64,000 nucleotides of DNA from positions 62,001 through 126,000 of the forward strand of contig NZ_MSXW01000019.1 in NCBI RefSeq assembly GCF_001945445.1, written 5' to 3'. The notes beneath the pieces were generated by a model. The model did not search any database and had not been told where the DNA came from. It saw nothing but the letters and a program-made list of their open reading frames with translations. Each line of letters begins with the position of its first letter. Within the stretch, counting starts at the first letter, position 1. Source of the DNA: Pseudomonas sp. PA27(2017). GTDB lineage: Bacteria; Pseudomonadota; Gammaproteobacteria; Pseudomonadales; Pseudomonadaceae. The position numbers and the translations under genes are program-made. Below, piece by piece: positions 7,685 through 16,191 of this stretch.

Positions 7685-8850
7685 CCAAACCAAATTACGA
7701 ACTCAGCCCAGTAGAGCTGGGTGAACGACTGAAGGTTGCGCGGGAAACCGCGAACATCACTCAAGATGCTGCCGCTAAGGCAGTAGGCGTAGCGCGCACT
7801 ACGCTTGTCGCCATCGAGAAAGGGCAACGTAGTGCGCGGCTCGATGAAATCCAGGCACTTAGCCGCTGCTATGGCGTGTCTGCCAACTCGCTGCTGCGAC
7901 AGGAAGCCGTCCATGTGGATCTTGTTCCACGCTTCCGCTCGCTTCCAGATACCAATGAGGTAGGTGTCGAGCAAGCTGCACGGATGTTGAACGACCTCGT
8001 TAGGGCTGAGGTGGAGCTTGAAAATGTGCTCGGTATTCAGAGAGCACACAATTACCCCGCAGAGAAAACTATCCTTCCTGGCGATGTCCGCAAGCAGGCC
8101 GAGCACGACGCGCAGAGCCTACGAAACTGGTTAGGACTCGGCGAAGGACCAATACAGGACATATTTGCGCTTTTAGAGCTGCAGCTGGGCGTACGAGTCT
8201 ATAGTCGAAAACTCGCCCCTAAAGTTTCTGGGCTGTTTGCTTATGATGACGCCGTAGGTGCCTGCATACTGATCAATGCCAGCCATCGGAAGGATCGCCG
8301 TGCACAAACCAGTGCTCATGAGCTTGGTCATTTTATTGCGACTAGGCGCCGGCCAGAAATCTATCAAGACGAAAAATATGAAAACTCTCGCGAGGAGCGA
8401 TACGCGAATGCATTCGCGAGTGCATTTCTTACGCCAGCCCGGGCCGTCATGGAGAAATTCAAGGAGCTGACCATTGGCTCAACCCATCTCACTCGCAGAC
8501 ACATCATCCTGCTTTCCAGCTTTTTTGGCGTATCTCGCCAAGCGATGGTGATGCGCCTTGAAGAGCTGAGTCTAACTAAAAAGGGAACCTGGGACTGGTT
8601 CATGGATAATGGCGGCATTACCGATGAGCAAGCCCGCCAGGTTCTGGGAGATACTGTATTTGACTCGGTTCCGGCTGATGTGACGCAATCGTCACGACTC
8701 TTCTTGCTGGCGATCGAAGCATGGAAGAAAGATCTAATCAGCGAAGGCCAGATGTCAGAGATGCTGAAGCTTGATCGCAAGAGAGTACGTGAATTGCTTG
8801 ATGAGGCAGAAGAGGACGAGGTAGATGACCTTTTCAAGCTGTCTCATTAA
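7681..8850 (+). CDS. Cro/C1-type HTH plus ImmA/IrrE-family zinc metallopeptidase
   Basis: 389 aa from the ATG overlapping the previous stop (ATGA). An N-terminal helix-turn-helix (about 10-65: LGERLKVARETANITQDAAAKAVGVARTTL) is followed by a COG2856/IrrE peptidase domain with the zinc motif HELGH (about 213-217) and a downstream ERYANAFASAFLTP helix supplying the third ligand region. Family members repress their own promoter through the HTH and use the protease to cleave a repressor or toxin on a signal. The downstream PIN gene starts inside this one (26-base overlap), the arrangement of antitoxin-toxin pairs. It probably binds the paired palindromes upstream of the operon. Cytosolic. Confidence 0.92.
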   Translation: MTKPNYELSPVELGERLKVARETANITQDAAAKAVGVARTTLVAIEKGQRSARLDEIQALSRCYGVSANSLLRQEAVHVDLVPRFRSLPDTNEVGVEQAARMLNDLVRAEVELENVLGIQRAHNYPAEKTILPGDVRKQAEHDAQSLRNWLGLGEGPIQDIFALLELQLGVRVYSRKLAPKVSGLFAYDDAVGACILINASHRKDRRAQTSAHELGHFIATRRRPEIYQDEKYENSREERYANAFASAFLTPARAVMEKFKELTIGSTHLTRRHIILLSSFFGVSRQAMVMRLEELSLTKKGTWDWFMDNGGITDEQARQVLGDTVFDSVPADVTQSSRLFLLAIEAWKKDLISEGQMSEMLKLDRKRVRELLDEAEEDEVDDLFKLSH

Positions 8851-9454
8851 CCAGAGGAACGCCATCGTCCTGGATGCTAGCGTAATCATAAATTTGCTGG
8901 CGACGGATCATGCGAACACTATCTTGCAAGCATTAGCTGTCCCTCTCTATGTAACCGACTACGTCGTGCGCGAGATCGAGCAAGGCGCAGTAAATGGAAG
9001 GCCAGAACCAGCGCTGCTTGCTCAACTGATCAGCAACCAAGTCTTGATAATCAAGGAACTGACAGGAACCGCCTTAGAAGATTTCTTTGGGATGGTATCC
9101 GGACATACCTCTAGTTCGCTTGGCGACGGCGAGGCGGCTACTTTAGCCCTCGCATATCGAAATGATCTCTCTGCTGCCATTGACGAGAAGAAGGCTACCC
9201 GAATCGCTGCTGAACGCTTTGCGCGCCTGAAACTCGTCACTACGGTCGACATCCTAGCGTACGCTCCTGTGCGGTCTTCACTTGGAAATGAAGTTCTCGC
9301 CAACGCGACACTGCATGCTCTAAAGCGCGCCAGGATGCAAGTTAGAGAGCATCAGTTTGATTGGATAGCCCAGCTGATAGGTATAGAAAATGTGGCTGCC
9401 TGTCCAAGCTTGAAACGACACATAAGACGAGGGACATATGTGCTTAATCCTTAA
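8825..9454 (+). CDS. PIN-domain (DUF3368-like) nuclease, probable toxin
   Basis: 209 aa. Acidic PIN residues are visible: VLDASVIINLL (Asp about 17), DYVVREIEQG (Glu near 48), LGDGEAATLALA (Asp about 101) and AIDEKKA (Asp about 121). Such domains are Mg-dependent RNases, many of them toxins of toxin-antitoxin pairs. The gene starts within the end of the HTH/IrrE gene, so the two are made together. ATG 8825 has GAGG close upstream; AGAGGA at about 8853 could serve a later non-ATG start near the VLDAS motif. The PIN domain ends near residue 145; the C-terminal 60 residues (RARMQVREHQFDWIA) are extra and unrecognised. RNA target unknown. Confidence 0.85.
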   Translation: MTFSSCLINQRNAIVLDASVIINLLATDHANTILQALAVPLYVTDYVVREIEQGAVNGRPEPALLAQLISNQVLIIKELTGTALEDFFGMVSGHTSSSLGDGEAATLALAYRNDLSAAIDEKKATRIAAERFARLKLVTTVDILAYAPVRSSLGNEVLANATLHALKRARMQVREHQFDWIAQLIGIENVAACPSLKRHIRRGTYVLNP

Positions 9455-9498
9455 GCGTGCCTCCTCAATCTACCAGGACACACTCGACCAATAGAGCA

Positions 9499-9711
9499 AT
9501 GCGTGAAACCAAGATCCCCATCGGGGAACGTGACGCTCCCCTATCCGCGACTACGATGTCGAAACGGGATACGTTGTGGATACGTCTGCCCCACGCGTCA
9601 GCAATCGTTGAATGCAGCCAACAACCCAAACTAAAACGCCGAGCAGCTGAGGGCGTTCTCATGGGCCTAAGAAATGCAGGGAAACGAGTGGACTCCTCAA
9701 CCAAACCATAA
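9499..9711 (+). CDS. Possible small basic protein, 70 aa
   Basis: Open frame directly after the PIN gene on the same strand, reaching to the stop of the convergent GmrSD-like gene. The frame opens at GTG 9457; I use ATG 9499 because it is the first ATG. No good ribosome site precedes either start. The protein is basic with a KLKRRAAEGVLMGLRNAGKR helix but has no known motif. It may be a fifth gene of the operon or an untranslated tail. Confidence 0.3.
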   Translation: MRETKIPIGERDAPLSATTMSKRDTLWIRLPHASAIVECSQQPKLKRRAAEGVLMGLRNAGKRVDSSTKP

Positions 9712-11547
9712 TCAGACATCAATGGCGGTGGTCTTCCAGACCTCTTGCGCCAGAGCGATGAGCAACGCGTGGCGCCTCTCGATGGATGCGGCATTCCACG
9801 CAGAAAAAGCTGTCAGTTTGGCATTGATCCGAGAAATGGATGTGTTCTGCCCAACGTCGGTCAATGCCACCAGACTGCGTGTCAGGTAGTTTCCGCTCTT
9901 GTGGTACTCGACCTGCTTGGCCGTGTAAAAGTCATTGCCCGCGACGATGTTGATGGGCTTCTCCAGCAATGTCAGGTTGCCCAGCCGATTCTTGTAGTCG
10001 TCATAGACCATCCCAGGATTCTCGGTGGCCCACTTGGCATGCAGATCGGCCTCTGGCTTGTTGGGCAGAATATGCTCGATTTCCAAACTGGTGAACGGTT
10101 CCAGACTGCCTGGCACCTTCAATCCGTTGAACGCCATCTCAACGTGCTGAGTCAGCCGGGCCAGCAGATAACGCGTCCGATACTGCTGCATCGAATACAA
10201 GGTGAAGCGTTTTAGGGCATCGGCCAATTCCTGTGACTTGCCCGCCATGTTCTTCTCAAAACGGTCGGCGACGAATGCGTTGAGCTGAACCTTCTGCTTC
10301 ACCGCATCAGTCGTCTCCGCAATCGTGCGCAGCTCATCGGCCCACTGGGAGAAACTGCGCTCCAGATCCTTTGTCGGGGTCTTGGTGAAGATGTAGTAAA
10401 AGAGGAAGCTCTCGAGCTGCGCTACGAAGTGGTCGAACAACGCCTTGGGGAAGTTGGCCGCCGCCAGTAGCAAGACGTAGTGCAAGCTGAACGCGCCACC
10501 GGTCAGGCGCTTCAGACTGTCCATCGCCAGACTGGGCTTGCCGTCGTTGCCCTGCCCGTTGGCAAAGGCCAGGTAGTGTTCGACGTTACGGATCACCTTG
10601 CGGACGAACTCGAAGGGCTTGCCTTGGTAGTCGCATAGCGCCGCGTTGTCCTTGGCGATGAACCAGTCGTAGATCTCGTCCTCACGAACCACCGCATCGC
10701 CGCGCTCGTTCTTGATCGCGTAGTTGGCCATCAAGAAGTAGCGCAGGAAGCGCAGCGGCTTTTCCTTCTCCTTCTCCAGCGGCTTGGTTATCTTTTTCCA
10801 TTCGTCCTTGAGCTGGGTGAACTGCGTTTGCTTGACCTGGGTGAATAGCAGGTTCTTGAGCAAATCCATCGGGTTCAGGCCCACGCCGCGCTCGTTGATC
10901 GTCTCGAAAATCTTCAGCGCGCTACTGACGTCGGTGGAGATCTGGATGAAAACGACGTTGTTGGCCAGATAGCCCCAATACTTCTTCAGCTTGGCGACGT
11001 CGTCGTAGTTGTCCTTCAGATAGCGGTAAAGCGTGCTGTAGGCGTTGATCAGATTTTCCAGCGAGCCGAAGCTGGCGATGCCCGCAGCCTGGATGCCTGC
11101 GCGCACAGCCATAGGTTCGGCATCCAGCGCCACCAGCTTGGCCATCACTTCGCCTGCATTCTCGTAACGCGGCTCCAGCTTCAGGTTGGTGCGCACCTCG
11201 CCGTCGCTGTCCACGTAGCTAGTCGAGATCAGCCCGGCAATCATTTGTCGTTGAGGCTCTCCGTGGAACAGATGCTTGAGCGCGCACAACAGCAGGAAGA
11301 ACGTGGTCAGGCGCTGCTGCCCGTCGATCACCTCGTAATGGTTCTTATGCTCGGTGGGCGACACTAGCACGGTGCCGATGAAGTATTCCCGCGTCGTCCC
11401 GGCATCGATCTGCTCGCCGATATCCTCAAGCAGCTGATGTACCTCCTTGTCCGTCCAGACGTACTCGCGCTGGTAGTCAGGGACGATATAGAAGCATTCC
11501 CGGAAAGCTTCCTCGATGCTGTACTTGTGGTTTTCGATGCGAGCCAT
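9712..11547 (-). CDS. DUF262/DUF1524 protein, GmrSD-like nuclease
   Basis: 611 aa. The N-terminal DUF262 (ParB-like) domain carries the diagnostic VIDGQQRLTT motif (about 74-83), used for nucleotide-driven control. The C-terminal DUF1524 HNH-type domain shows EHILP (about 490-494) and NRLGNLTLL further on, with an Asn/His metal site. GmrSD proteins are type IV restriction enzymes that cut modified phage DNA; single-chain fusions like this one are common in defence loci. It is the last gene of the nine-gene operon, 43 bases after the HEPN-like gene, and converges on the QueC operon. In this setting it may be an effector activated by the upstream ATPases, or an independent modification-dependent nuclease. 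Confidence 0.9.
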   Translation of the reverse strand: MARIENHKYSIEEAFRECFYIVPDYQREYVWTDKEVHQLLEDIGEQIDAGTTREYFIGTVLVSPTEHKNHYEVIDGQQRLTTFFLLLCALKHLFHGEPQRQMIAGLISTSYVDSDGEVRTNLKLEPRYENAGEVMAKLVALDAEPMAVRAGIQAAGIASFGSLENLINAYSTLYRYLKDNYDDVAKLKKYWGYLANNVVFIQISTDVSSALKIFETINERGVGLNPMDLLKNLLFTQVKQTQFTQLKDEWKKITKPLEKEKEKPLRFLRYFLMANYAIKNERGDAVVREDEIYDWFIAKDNAALCDYQGKPFEFVRKVIRNVEHYLAFANGQGNDGKPSLAMDSLKRLTGGAFSLHYVLLLAAANFPKALFDHFVAQLESFLFYYIFTKTPTKDLERSFSQWADELRTIAETTDAVKQKVQLNAFVADRFEKNMAGKSQELADALKRFTLYSMQQYRTRYLLARLTQHVEMAFNGLKVPGSLEPFTSLEIEHILPNKPEADLHAKWATENPGMVYDDYKNRLGNLTLLEKPINIVAGNDFYTAKQVEYHKSGNYLTRSLVALTDVGQNTSISRINAKLTAFSAWNAASIERRHALLIALAQEVWKTTAIDV

Positions 11548-11590
11548 GTTTGTCTTTTGTTCCTGTCCCGTTTTTTCTTGTAATACGACC

Positions 11591-12892
11591 TCAGCCGAGG
11601 TGACGATTGAATACTTGGTACCCGGTCAAATCAGCCGCAGGGTTTATCTCCATCGCGCGGGCACGAAGCTCCCGGTGGTCTCTGTAAGCTCCGCGTCGCT
11701 CCCAAGTCTGACCGTTTTGCTCAATGCCTCGAATCAGCTCAATGCAATCGTCCAGATCAAATTTCGGCAACAGAGGTCGGATCGCCTCATTGAAGCGCTG
11801 GTCAGCACCGTCGTAGCTTGTGCTGGCCACGTAGTACGCGCTCGCAAGACGTACTACGGTTTTCTCCCATTCAGGTGAATCCGATATATGCCGCAAAGCA
11901 TCCCAGGTTTCGCGCCCGATCTCCGTGTAGGCATCGCCAATAAACCACTCACGCAAGGATTCGGCATGTTCCGGCAATGACGCTGCGGTGAACCACGCCA
12001 AGCATCGGGACGATACATCGTTGTCTACGGCATGTTGAATCGCGGTTTTAGCGTGATCTGCCAAAAGCCCGTAGATCGGGCCGGAACGGGATAAAAAGTG
12101 GATCAGGAAAATCAGCGCTGTGCCGCCAGTTGCTATCGTGCTGAAGTAATCCCCGTCGGCTTCGATCTGCGCACGAAACTGGCCGGGGTTGCGGCTATAG
12201 AGCAGGTTCAATGCGCTGTAGTTGATGGCGCGGTTCTTTTCGCATTTTTCGTCCGTCAGCCTGAACACGAATTTCCAGAGAGCTTTGAATACGGCTTTTT
12301 CGACCTCCGGATTGAAGCGCGAGAAATACTTGCTATCCAAGTACGCCTTTAGCTTCTTGTCATCGATCAGGATGCCCGATGCCTGTTCGAGGTCTTCGAC
12401 CAGATCACCGACAATCTGCTTCGACAAGATAGGAGCCTTCGTGAGCAGACCATCAAGTGCGTTGCGGATCAGAGCACGGGCAGTATCACGGTTTGGCCGA
12501 TGCAACTGGAAATTCGCGTTGACCACCGGATGTGCTGCAAGATGGCGCTGCCGTTGCAGGTGGAGCAAATTCTCACGCTCAGCAATGTCCAGTAACTGGG
12601 TCTGCTCGGCCACCGATTCCACCAGCTTCGTTTCCCAGACGGGAGACCGCTCGTTATCCTGCTGCATCTGTCCAATCTCGGCCAGAATGCTCTTGGCTTT
12701 GGCATCCCCGTAGAGATCAACCAAATGCTGGAGCTTGAACAGCAGGTCACAGACCACAACCGACCAGAGCATCACGACCGCTGACCGATGGTTGCCTGCG
12801 GAATAGCAGCTCAGTACCTCGGAAAAATATTCCTTGCTGCGTGCATCGAAAATCTGCGTCGCGCGCTGCTCGATGGAGTATTCGTCCAACAT
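11591..12892 (-). CDS. HEPN-like protein of unknown role, 433 aa
   Basis: Cytosolic, almost all helical. The N-terminal 140 residues resemble a HEPN bundle: GNHRSAVVMLWSVVVCDLLFKL (about 33-54) followed by an R-H-L-A-A-H element (about 115-120), which fits the R-x4-6-H catalytic motif of HEPN RNases. The remaining 290 residues are unrecognised. ATG 12892 is preferred over GTG 12895 because AGGGGG then lies at a normal distance. It starts 8 bases after the helicase gene and precedes the GmrSD-like gene in the operon. If truly HEPN it could be an RNA-cutting effector. The motif match is by eye and weak. Confidence 0.65.
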   Translation of the reverse strand: MLDEYSIEQRATQIFDARSKEYFSEVLSCYSAGNHRSAVVMLWSVVVCDLLFKLQHLVDLYGDAKAKSILAEIGQMQQDNERSPVWETKLVESVAEQTQLLDIAERENLLHLQRQRHLAAHPVVNANFQLHRPNRDTARALIRNALDGLLTKAPILSKQIVGDLVEDLEQASGILIDDKKLKAYLDSKYFSRFNPEVEKAVFKALWKFVFRLTDEKCEKNRAINYSALNLLYSRNPGQFRAQIEADGDYFSTIATGGTALIFLIHFLSRSGPIYGLLADHAKTAIQHAVDNDVSSRCLAWFTAASLPEHAESLREWFIGDAYTEIGRETWDALRHISDSPEWEKTVVRLASAYYVASTSYDGADQRFNEAIRPLLPKFDLDDCIELIRGIEQNGQTWERRGAYRDHRELRARAMEINPAADLTGYQVFNRHLG

Positions 12893-12900
12893 CACGCCCC

Positions 12901-15669
12901 CTAGTTCACGATCTCAACGTATCCAATCAGCTCTGCCGAATAGCTGCCATCCCCATTCGCTGCGCCCTTGTGCTTCAGCTCCCGCTGCAGTGTCGGCTCA
13001 ACCACCTGCGCGAATAGTTCCTGCCGCTGTTCTGGCTCGAACATCGGTAGGGTTATTGGTGCCTGCAGGTATTGCTCCGCCAGCCGCTCGACCGCCGGAA
13101 CCCTGGTACCGTCCTGCTTGACGGCAATGGGCTGAATTACGACACGGCGTTCACCATTGCCTATGGACGCCTCGACCAACCAGAGAGAAAGTAGAACCGG
13201 CGCGTCCACATCCCCTGAAACCGCAATGCCAATATCTTCAGGTGCAACGCTGCGCCAGCGTCCAAATTCTTCCTGTATCAGCGGATGATCCAGGCCCATC
13301 AGTTCCACATTATCGCTGCTGGTTGCCGTATCGCGGTTCAAGGTAAATCGTGCCCGACGTGTACCATCAACCGTCACAAGGTCGTACGTTTTGTCGTCGA
13401 TTTTGACCAGGCGCTGCTGACAATCCGCCACTGCTGCCGACAGGAAACGCACCAGTCGATCCAGACTGGACGACACGTCGGAGAACGGCTTGTAGTCATC
13501 AAGACAGAAGCCGTCGAGGTCTTGGAACAGATCAAACACCACCTGCCGCGCCTCGCGTGAGTTCGACAACGCCGCTTCCAGTTCCACTTGTGTGCGTTTC
13601 AATTCAGGATCGGACAACGCTTCCTGGTAAAGACGGTCATAATTGAGACGCTCGGATAGCTGGCCAAGAATCTGCGCGCGCAGGTCTTCGGCAACCTTGC
13701 CTTGGTCGTCGACCTTGCCGACTGTCTTGGCAATTTCCGTCAGCTTCTCGTCGAGCATCAGGAAAATTCGTCCCTCGATGGTGTCGGACAGTACCAGGTT
13801 GTAGACCTGTGCCGTGTGGTTTTGACCATAGCGGTGGATGCGCCCGATTCGTTGTTCCACATCCATCGGATTCCACGGCAAATCGAAATTGAACAGGATT
13901 CGCGCGAACTGCAAATTCAAGCCTTCGCGGCCGGCCGCTGTACACACCAGTACACGCGGCCCATCTTTCAGGCGGAATTTCCGCTCTGCCGCCAACTTGG
14001 CACCGTGGTCGCCGCCGCGCAGCACAACCACACCCTGGCCTGGATAGGCCTGCTCAATCTCACGTGCAATCAGATCGACCGTGCCGAGGTAGGTGGCAAA
14101 GATGACGATCTTCTCGCCGGCATTCTGCCGCCACAGATAGCCCAAGCCATCCAGCAACTTCTGCGCTTTGGTTTCCCGCTGGAGCGGAAAGACCTTGAGC
14201 AAATCGCCGATACGCAGGCGCTCCTCGGGCAAATGCAGCTCCACGACTGCAGAAGCAGCTTCCTCTGCGTGCGTTGCAGAGTACTCGCTGCCGTAAGGGT
14301 CGGAGGCCATTTCCAGTGCCTCCTCATCTAACTTCTTGACCAAGCGGTATTTGAGGTCGGCGAGCACACGATCCACTTCACTTCGCCCGATGCTGTCATG
14401 CGGCAGGCCAAACTCCTCATGAATCAATGCCCGCGCTTCCTCAGTCAGGCGCTCACGACCTTCAATATCAAGCTCTTTGTCCCGCAGCAGCGCTTCGTGC
14501 AGGGTCAGCATAAGCAAGCGGCGCTTGAGCGTGCGGCGCACAGCCGCAAAGCTGGAAGCTGCAATCTTTTGAAAAATCGCCATCAAAAAACCTAGCGCAC
14601 GCCCCTTGTTACCCTGGCGACGGGCTAGGTCGAAGCCGTCCTCCAGATACTCACGCAGCTTCTCGTAGAACAGTCGCTCTGCCTGATTCATCAGGAAAGA
14701 TTCGGTATGCACCCAACGTCTTGCAAACAATGGCGATCCATCAGGCTGACAGGCATCAGCCTTAGTACGGCGAAACATCACCGTATTGAGACGGTGGCGG
14801 TTTTCCAACATCTCTTCGGGGCTGCCAAAGAGCGTGGGATTCAGGAGCTGAACCAACATCCAGAACTGGAAATGATTGCCTTGGTGGGGAGTGGCCGACA
14901 GCAGCATCAGATCACGCGAATGATCCTTCAAGGCCTCAGCCAGCTTATAGTTCTCGGTCTTTCTGACCTTCCCCCCAATGCGGTGTGCAGTCAGATGGTG
15001 CGCTTCGTCGAAGACCACAAGATCCCAACGAGGGGCATCAAGCAGGCGCTTGATACGCGCCGGGCGTTTGAGGGTGTCGATGCTAGCGATCAGTCGATCG
15101 TGTTTGGCAAAAGCATTCGTCTTTCGGTCGGTGATGTCACCCTCAGAGCCGAACACCTCGAAATCAAGGTTGAACACCTCGTTCAGCTCACGGTGCCAGT
15201 TGTTTACCAGCCCGGCGGGCACCACCATCAGAGCGCGATTCAATTCACCTCGGCTAGCCAGCTCTCGCAAGATCAACGCAGTTTCGATGGTTTTGCCCAA
15301 GCCCACCTCATCGGCAATCAGATAGCGCCTGGGAGATGCCGTTGCAATGCGGTGTGTCAACACCACTTGATGCGGTAATAGGTCGATCTTGGCCGAGGTC
15401 AGCGCCGACGCGCTTTCCATAACAGGCAGAGCGTGAGCCTCGTAGGACAACCAAGCTTTGCGTGCCCGATCTGTGCCGCCATCGACAGTACGCAGGATGC
15501 GCTCGGTGCGCGAGAGCTCGCGGCGCACTGCACCCACCGGCACACGGCGCTCGCCCACGCCGAAGAAGGCGCGCAAGTAGCCATCATGCGCCGAGTCAAG
15601 AACGACACCTTGGCCGAATTCGTGGTGAGTGATCCGTTCGCCGGGTTGAAACTGAGCCTCTGCTTCCAC
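12901..15669 (-). CDS. SNF2-family helicase (DrmD/RapA-like)
   Basis: 922 aa with a GTG start preceded by GAGG. A small N-terminal SH3/Tudor-like element (about 6-30: PGERITHHEFGQGVVL) leads into the two RecA lobes: motif I DEVGLGKT (about 120-127), motif II DEAHH (about 221-225), motif III SATPH (about 260-265), and in the second lobe AAGREGLNLQ and QRIGRIHRYGQ (motifs V and VI). SNF2 ATPases translocate on double-stranded DNA without classical unwinding. In DISARM, BREX and related systems such proteins (DrmD, BrxH types) help sense or process foreign DNA. It follows the 170-aa gene by 9 bases in the operon. The C-terminal 250 residues are unassigned. Confidence 0.93.
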   Translation of the reverse strand: MEAEAQFQPGERITHHEFGQGVVLDSAHDGYLRAFFGVGERRVPVGAVRRELSRTERILRTVDGGTDRARKAWLSYEAHALPVMESASALTSAKIDLLPHQVVLTHRIATASPRRYLIADEVGLGKTIETALILRELASRGELNRALMVVPAGLVNNWHRELNEVFNLDFEVFGSEGDITDRKTNAFAKHDRLIASIDTLKRPARIKRLLDAPRWDLVVFDEAHHLTAHRIGGKVRKTENYKLAEALKDHSRDLMLLSATPHQGNHFQFWMLVQLLNPTLFGSPEEMLENRHRLNTVMFRRTKADACQPDGSPLFARRWVHTESFLMNQAERLFYEKLREYLEDGFDLARRQGNKGRALGFLMAIFQKIAASSFAAVRRTLKRRLLMLTLHEALLRDKELDIEGRERLTEEARALIHEEFGLPHDSIGRSEVDRVLADLKYRLVKKLDEEALEMASDPYGSEYSATHAEEAASAVVELHLPEERLRIGDLLKVFPLQRETKAQKLLDGLGYLWRQNAGEKIVIFATYLGTVDLIAREIEQAYPGQGVVVLRGGDHGAKLAAERKFRLKDGPRVLVCTAAGREGLNLQFARILFNFDLPWNPMDVEQRIGRIHRYGQNHTAQVYNLVLSDTIEGRIFLMLDEKLTEIAKTVGKVDDQGKVAEDLRAQILGQLSERLNYDRLYQEALSDPELKRTQVELEAALSNSREARQVVFDLFQDLDGFCLDDYKPFSDVSSSLDRLVRFLSAAVADCQQRLVKIDDKTYDLVTVDGTRRARFTLNRDTATSSDNVELMGLDHPLIQEEFGRWRSVAPEDIGIAVSGDVDAPVLLSLWLVEASIGNGERRVVIQPIAVKQDGTRVPAVERLAEQYLQAPITLPMFEPEQRQELFAQVVEPTLQRELKHKGAANGDGSYSAELIGYVEIVN

Positions 15670-15678
15670 GCGCCGACC

Positions 15679-16191
15679 TCAAGTAATTCGCAAATGGAAC
15701 AGACCCGCAGCTCTTGCGCCCTCGCGCAGCAGGATTTCCTGCGGATACTCGTTGGCCTCGCCCCAGAGTAAGCGACCAAAGTCGAGCTGATTTCCACGGT
15801 GCGGCGCCTCGCACAACCACGACACTGCATCGGTAGTAGGCAGAACACTGAGGCGTTTATCTCCCTGCGGCATCCAGAAGATCAACGCACCATCGCCTCC
15901 CCATTCGTCCTGAAACGAAAGAATCGCGCGCTTTATTGTATCCCCCAACCACACTTCCCCCTGGTCAGGCGCCAGCAAATCAAGACTACCCTCGAGGCCA
16001 GCAACCACCAGAGTTCTACCTTGATTGCTAGGTAACTCCTCGGGCCACCCACTCCCATTCGGAACGGCGGCAAGCAGGAACTGACGTAGACTCCACACCT
16101 CGCCGGCCGCACAGACTGTGTTGCGTGCTTCCTCATCCCAGAGCCAGCTGGTGCCGCGCCGTTGCCACACCGTATCGAGCACCTGCCTCAT
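15679..16191 (-). CDS. Unknown conserved-operon protein, 170 aa
   Basis: Not recognised. Trp- and Leu-rich, acidic, with no membrane segment. Patterns such as LVVAGLEGSLDLL and GGDGALIFWMPQGDKRLSVL suggest an alternating beta/alpha fold, but no catalytic motif stands out. Its ATG shares a base with the stop of the methyltransferase gene (TAATG), so it is translated by coupling and probably made in a fixed ratio with the methyltransferase. The SNF2 helicase follows 9 bases later. It does not look like DUF3780, which accompanies DUF499/DUF1156 elsewhere. It may be a methyltransferase or helicase accessory subunit. Confidence 0.85.
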   Translation of the reverse strand: MRQVLDTVWQRRGTSWLWDEEARNTVCAAGEVWSLRQFLLAAVPNGSGWPEELPSNQGRTLVVAGLEGSLDLLAPDQGEVWLGDTIKRAILSFQDEWGGDGALIFWMPQGDKRLSVLPTTDAVSWLCEAPHRGNQLDFGRLLWGEANEYPQEILLREGARAAGLFHLRIT

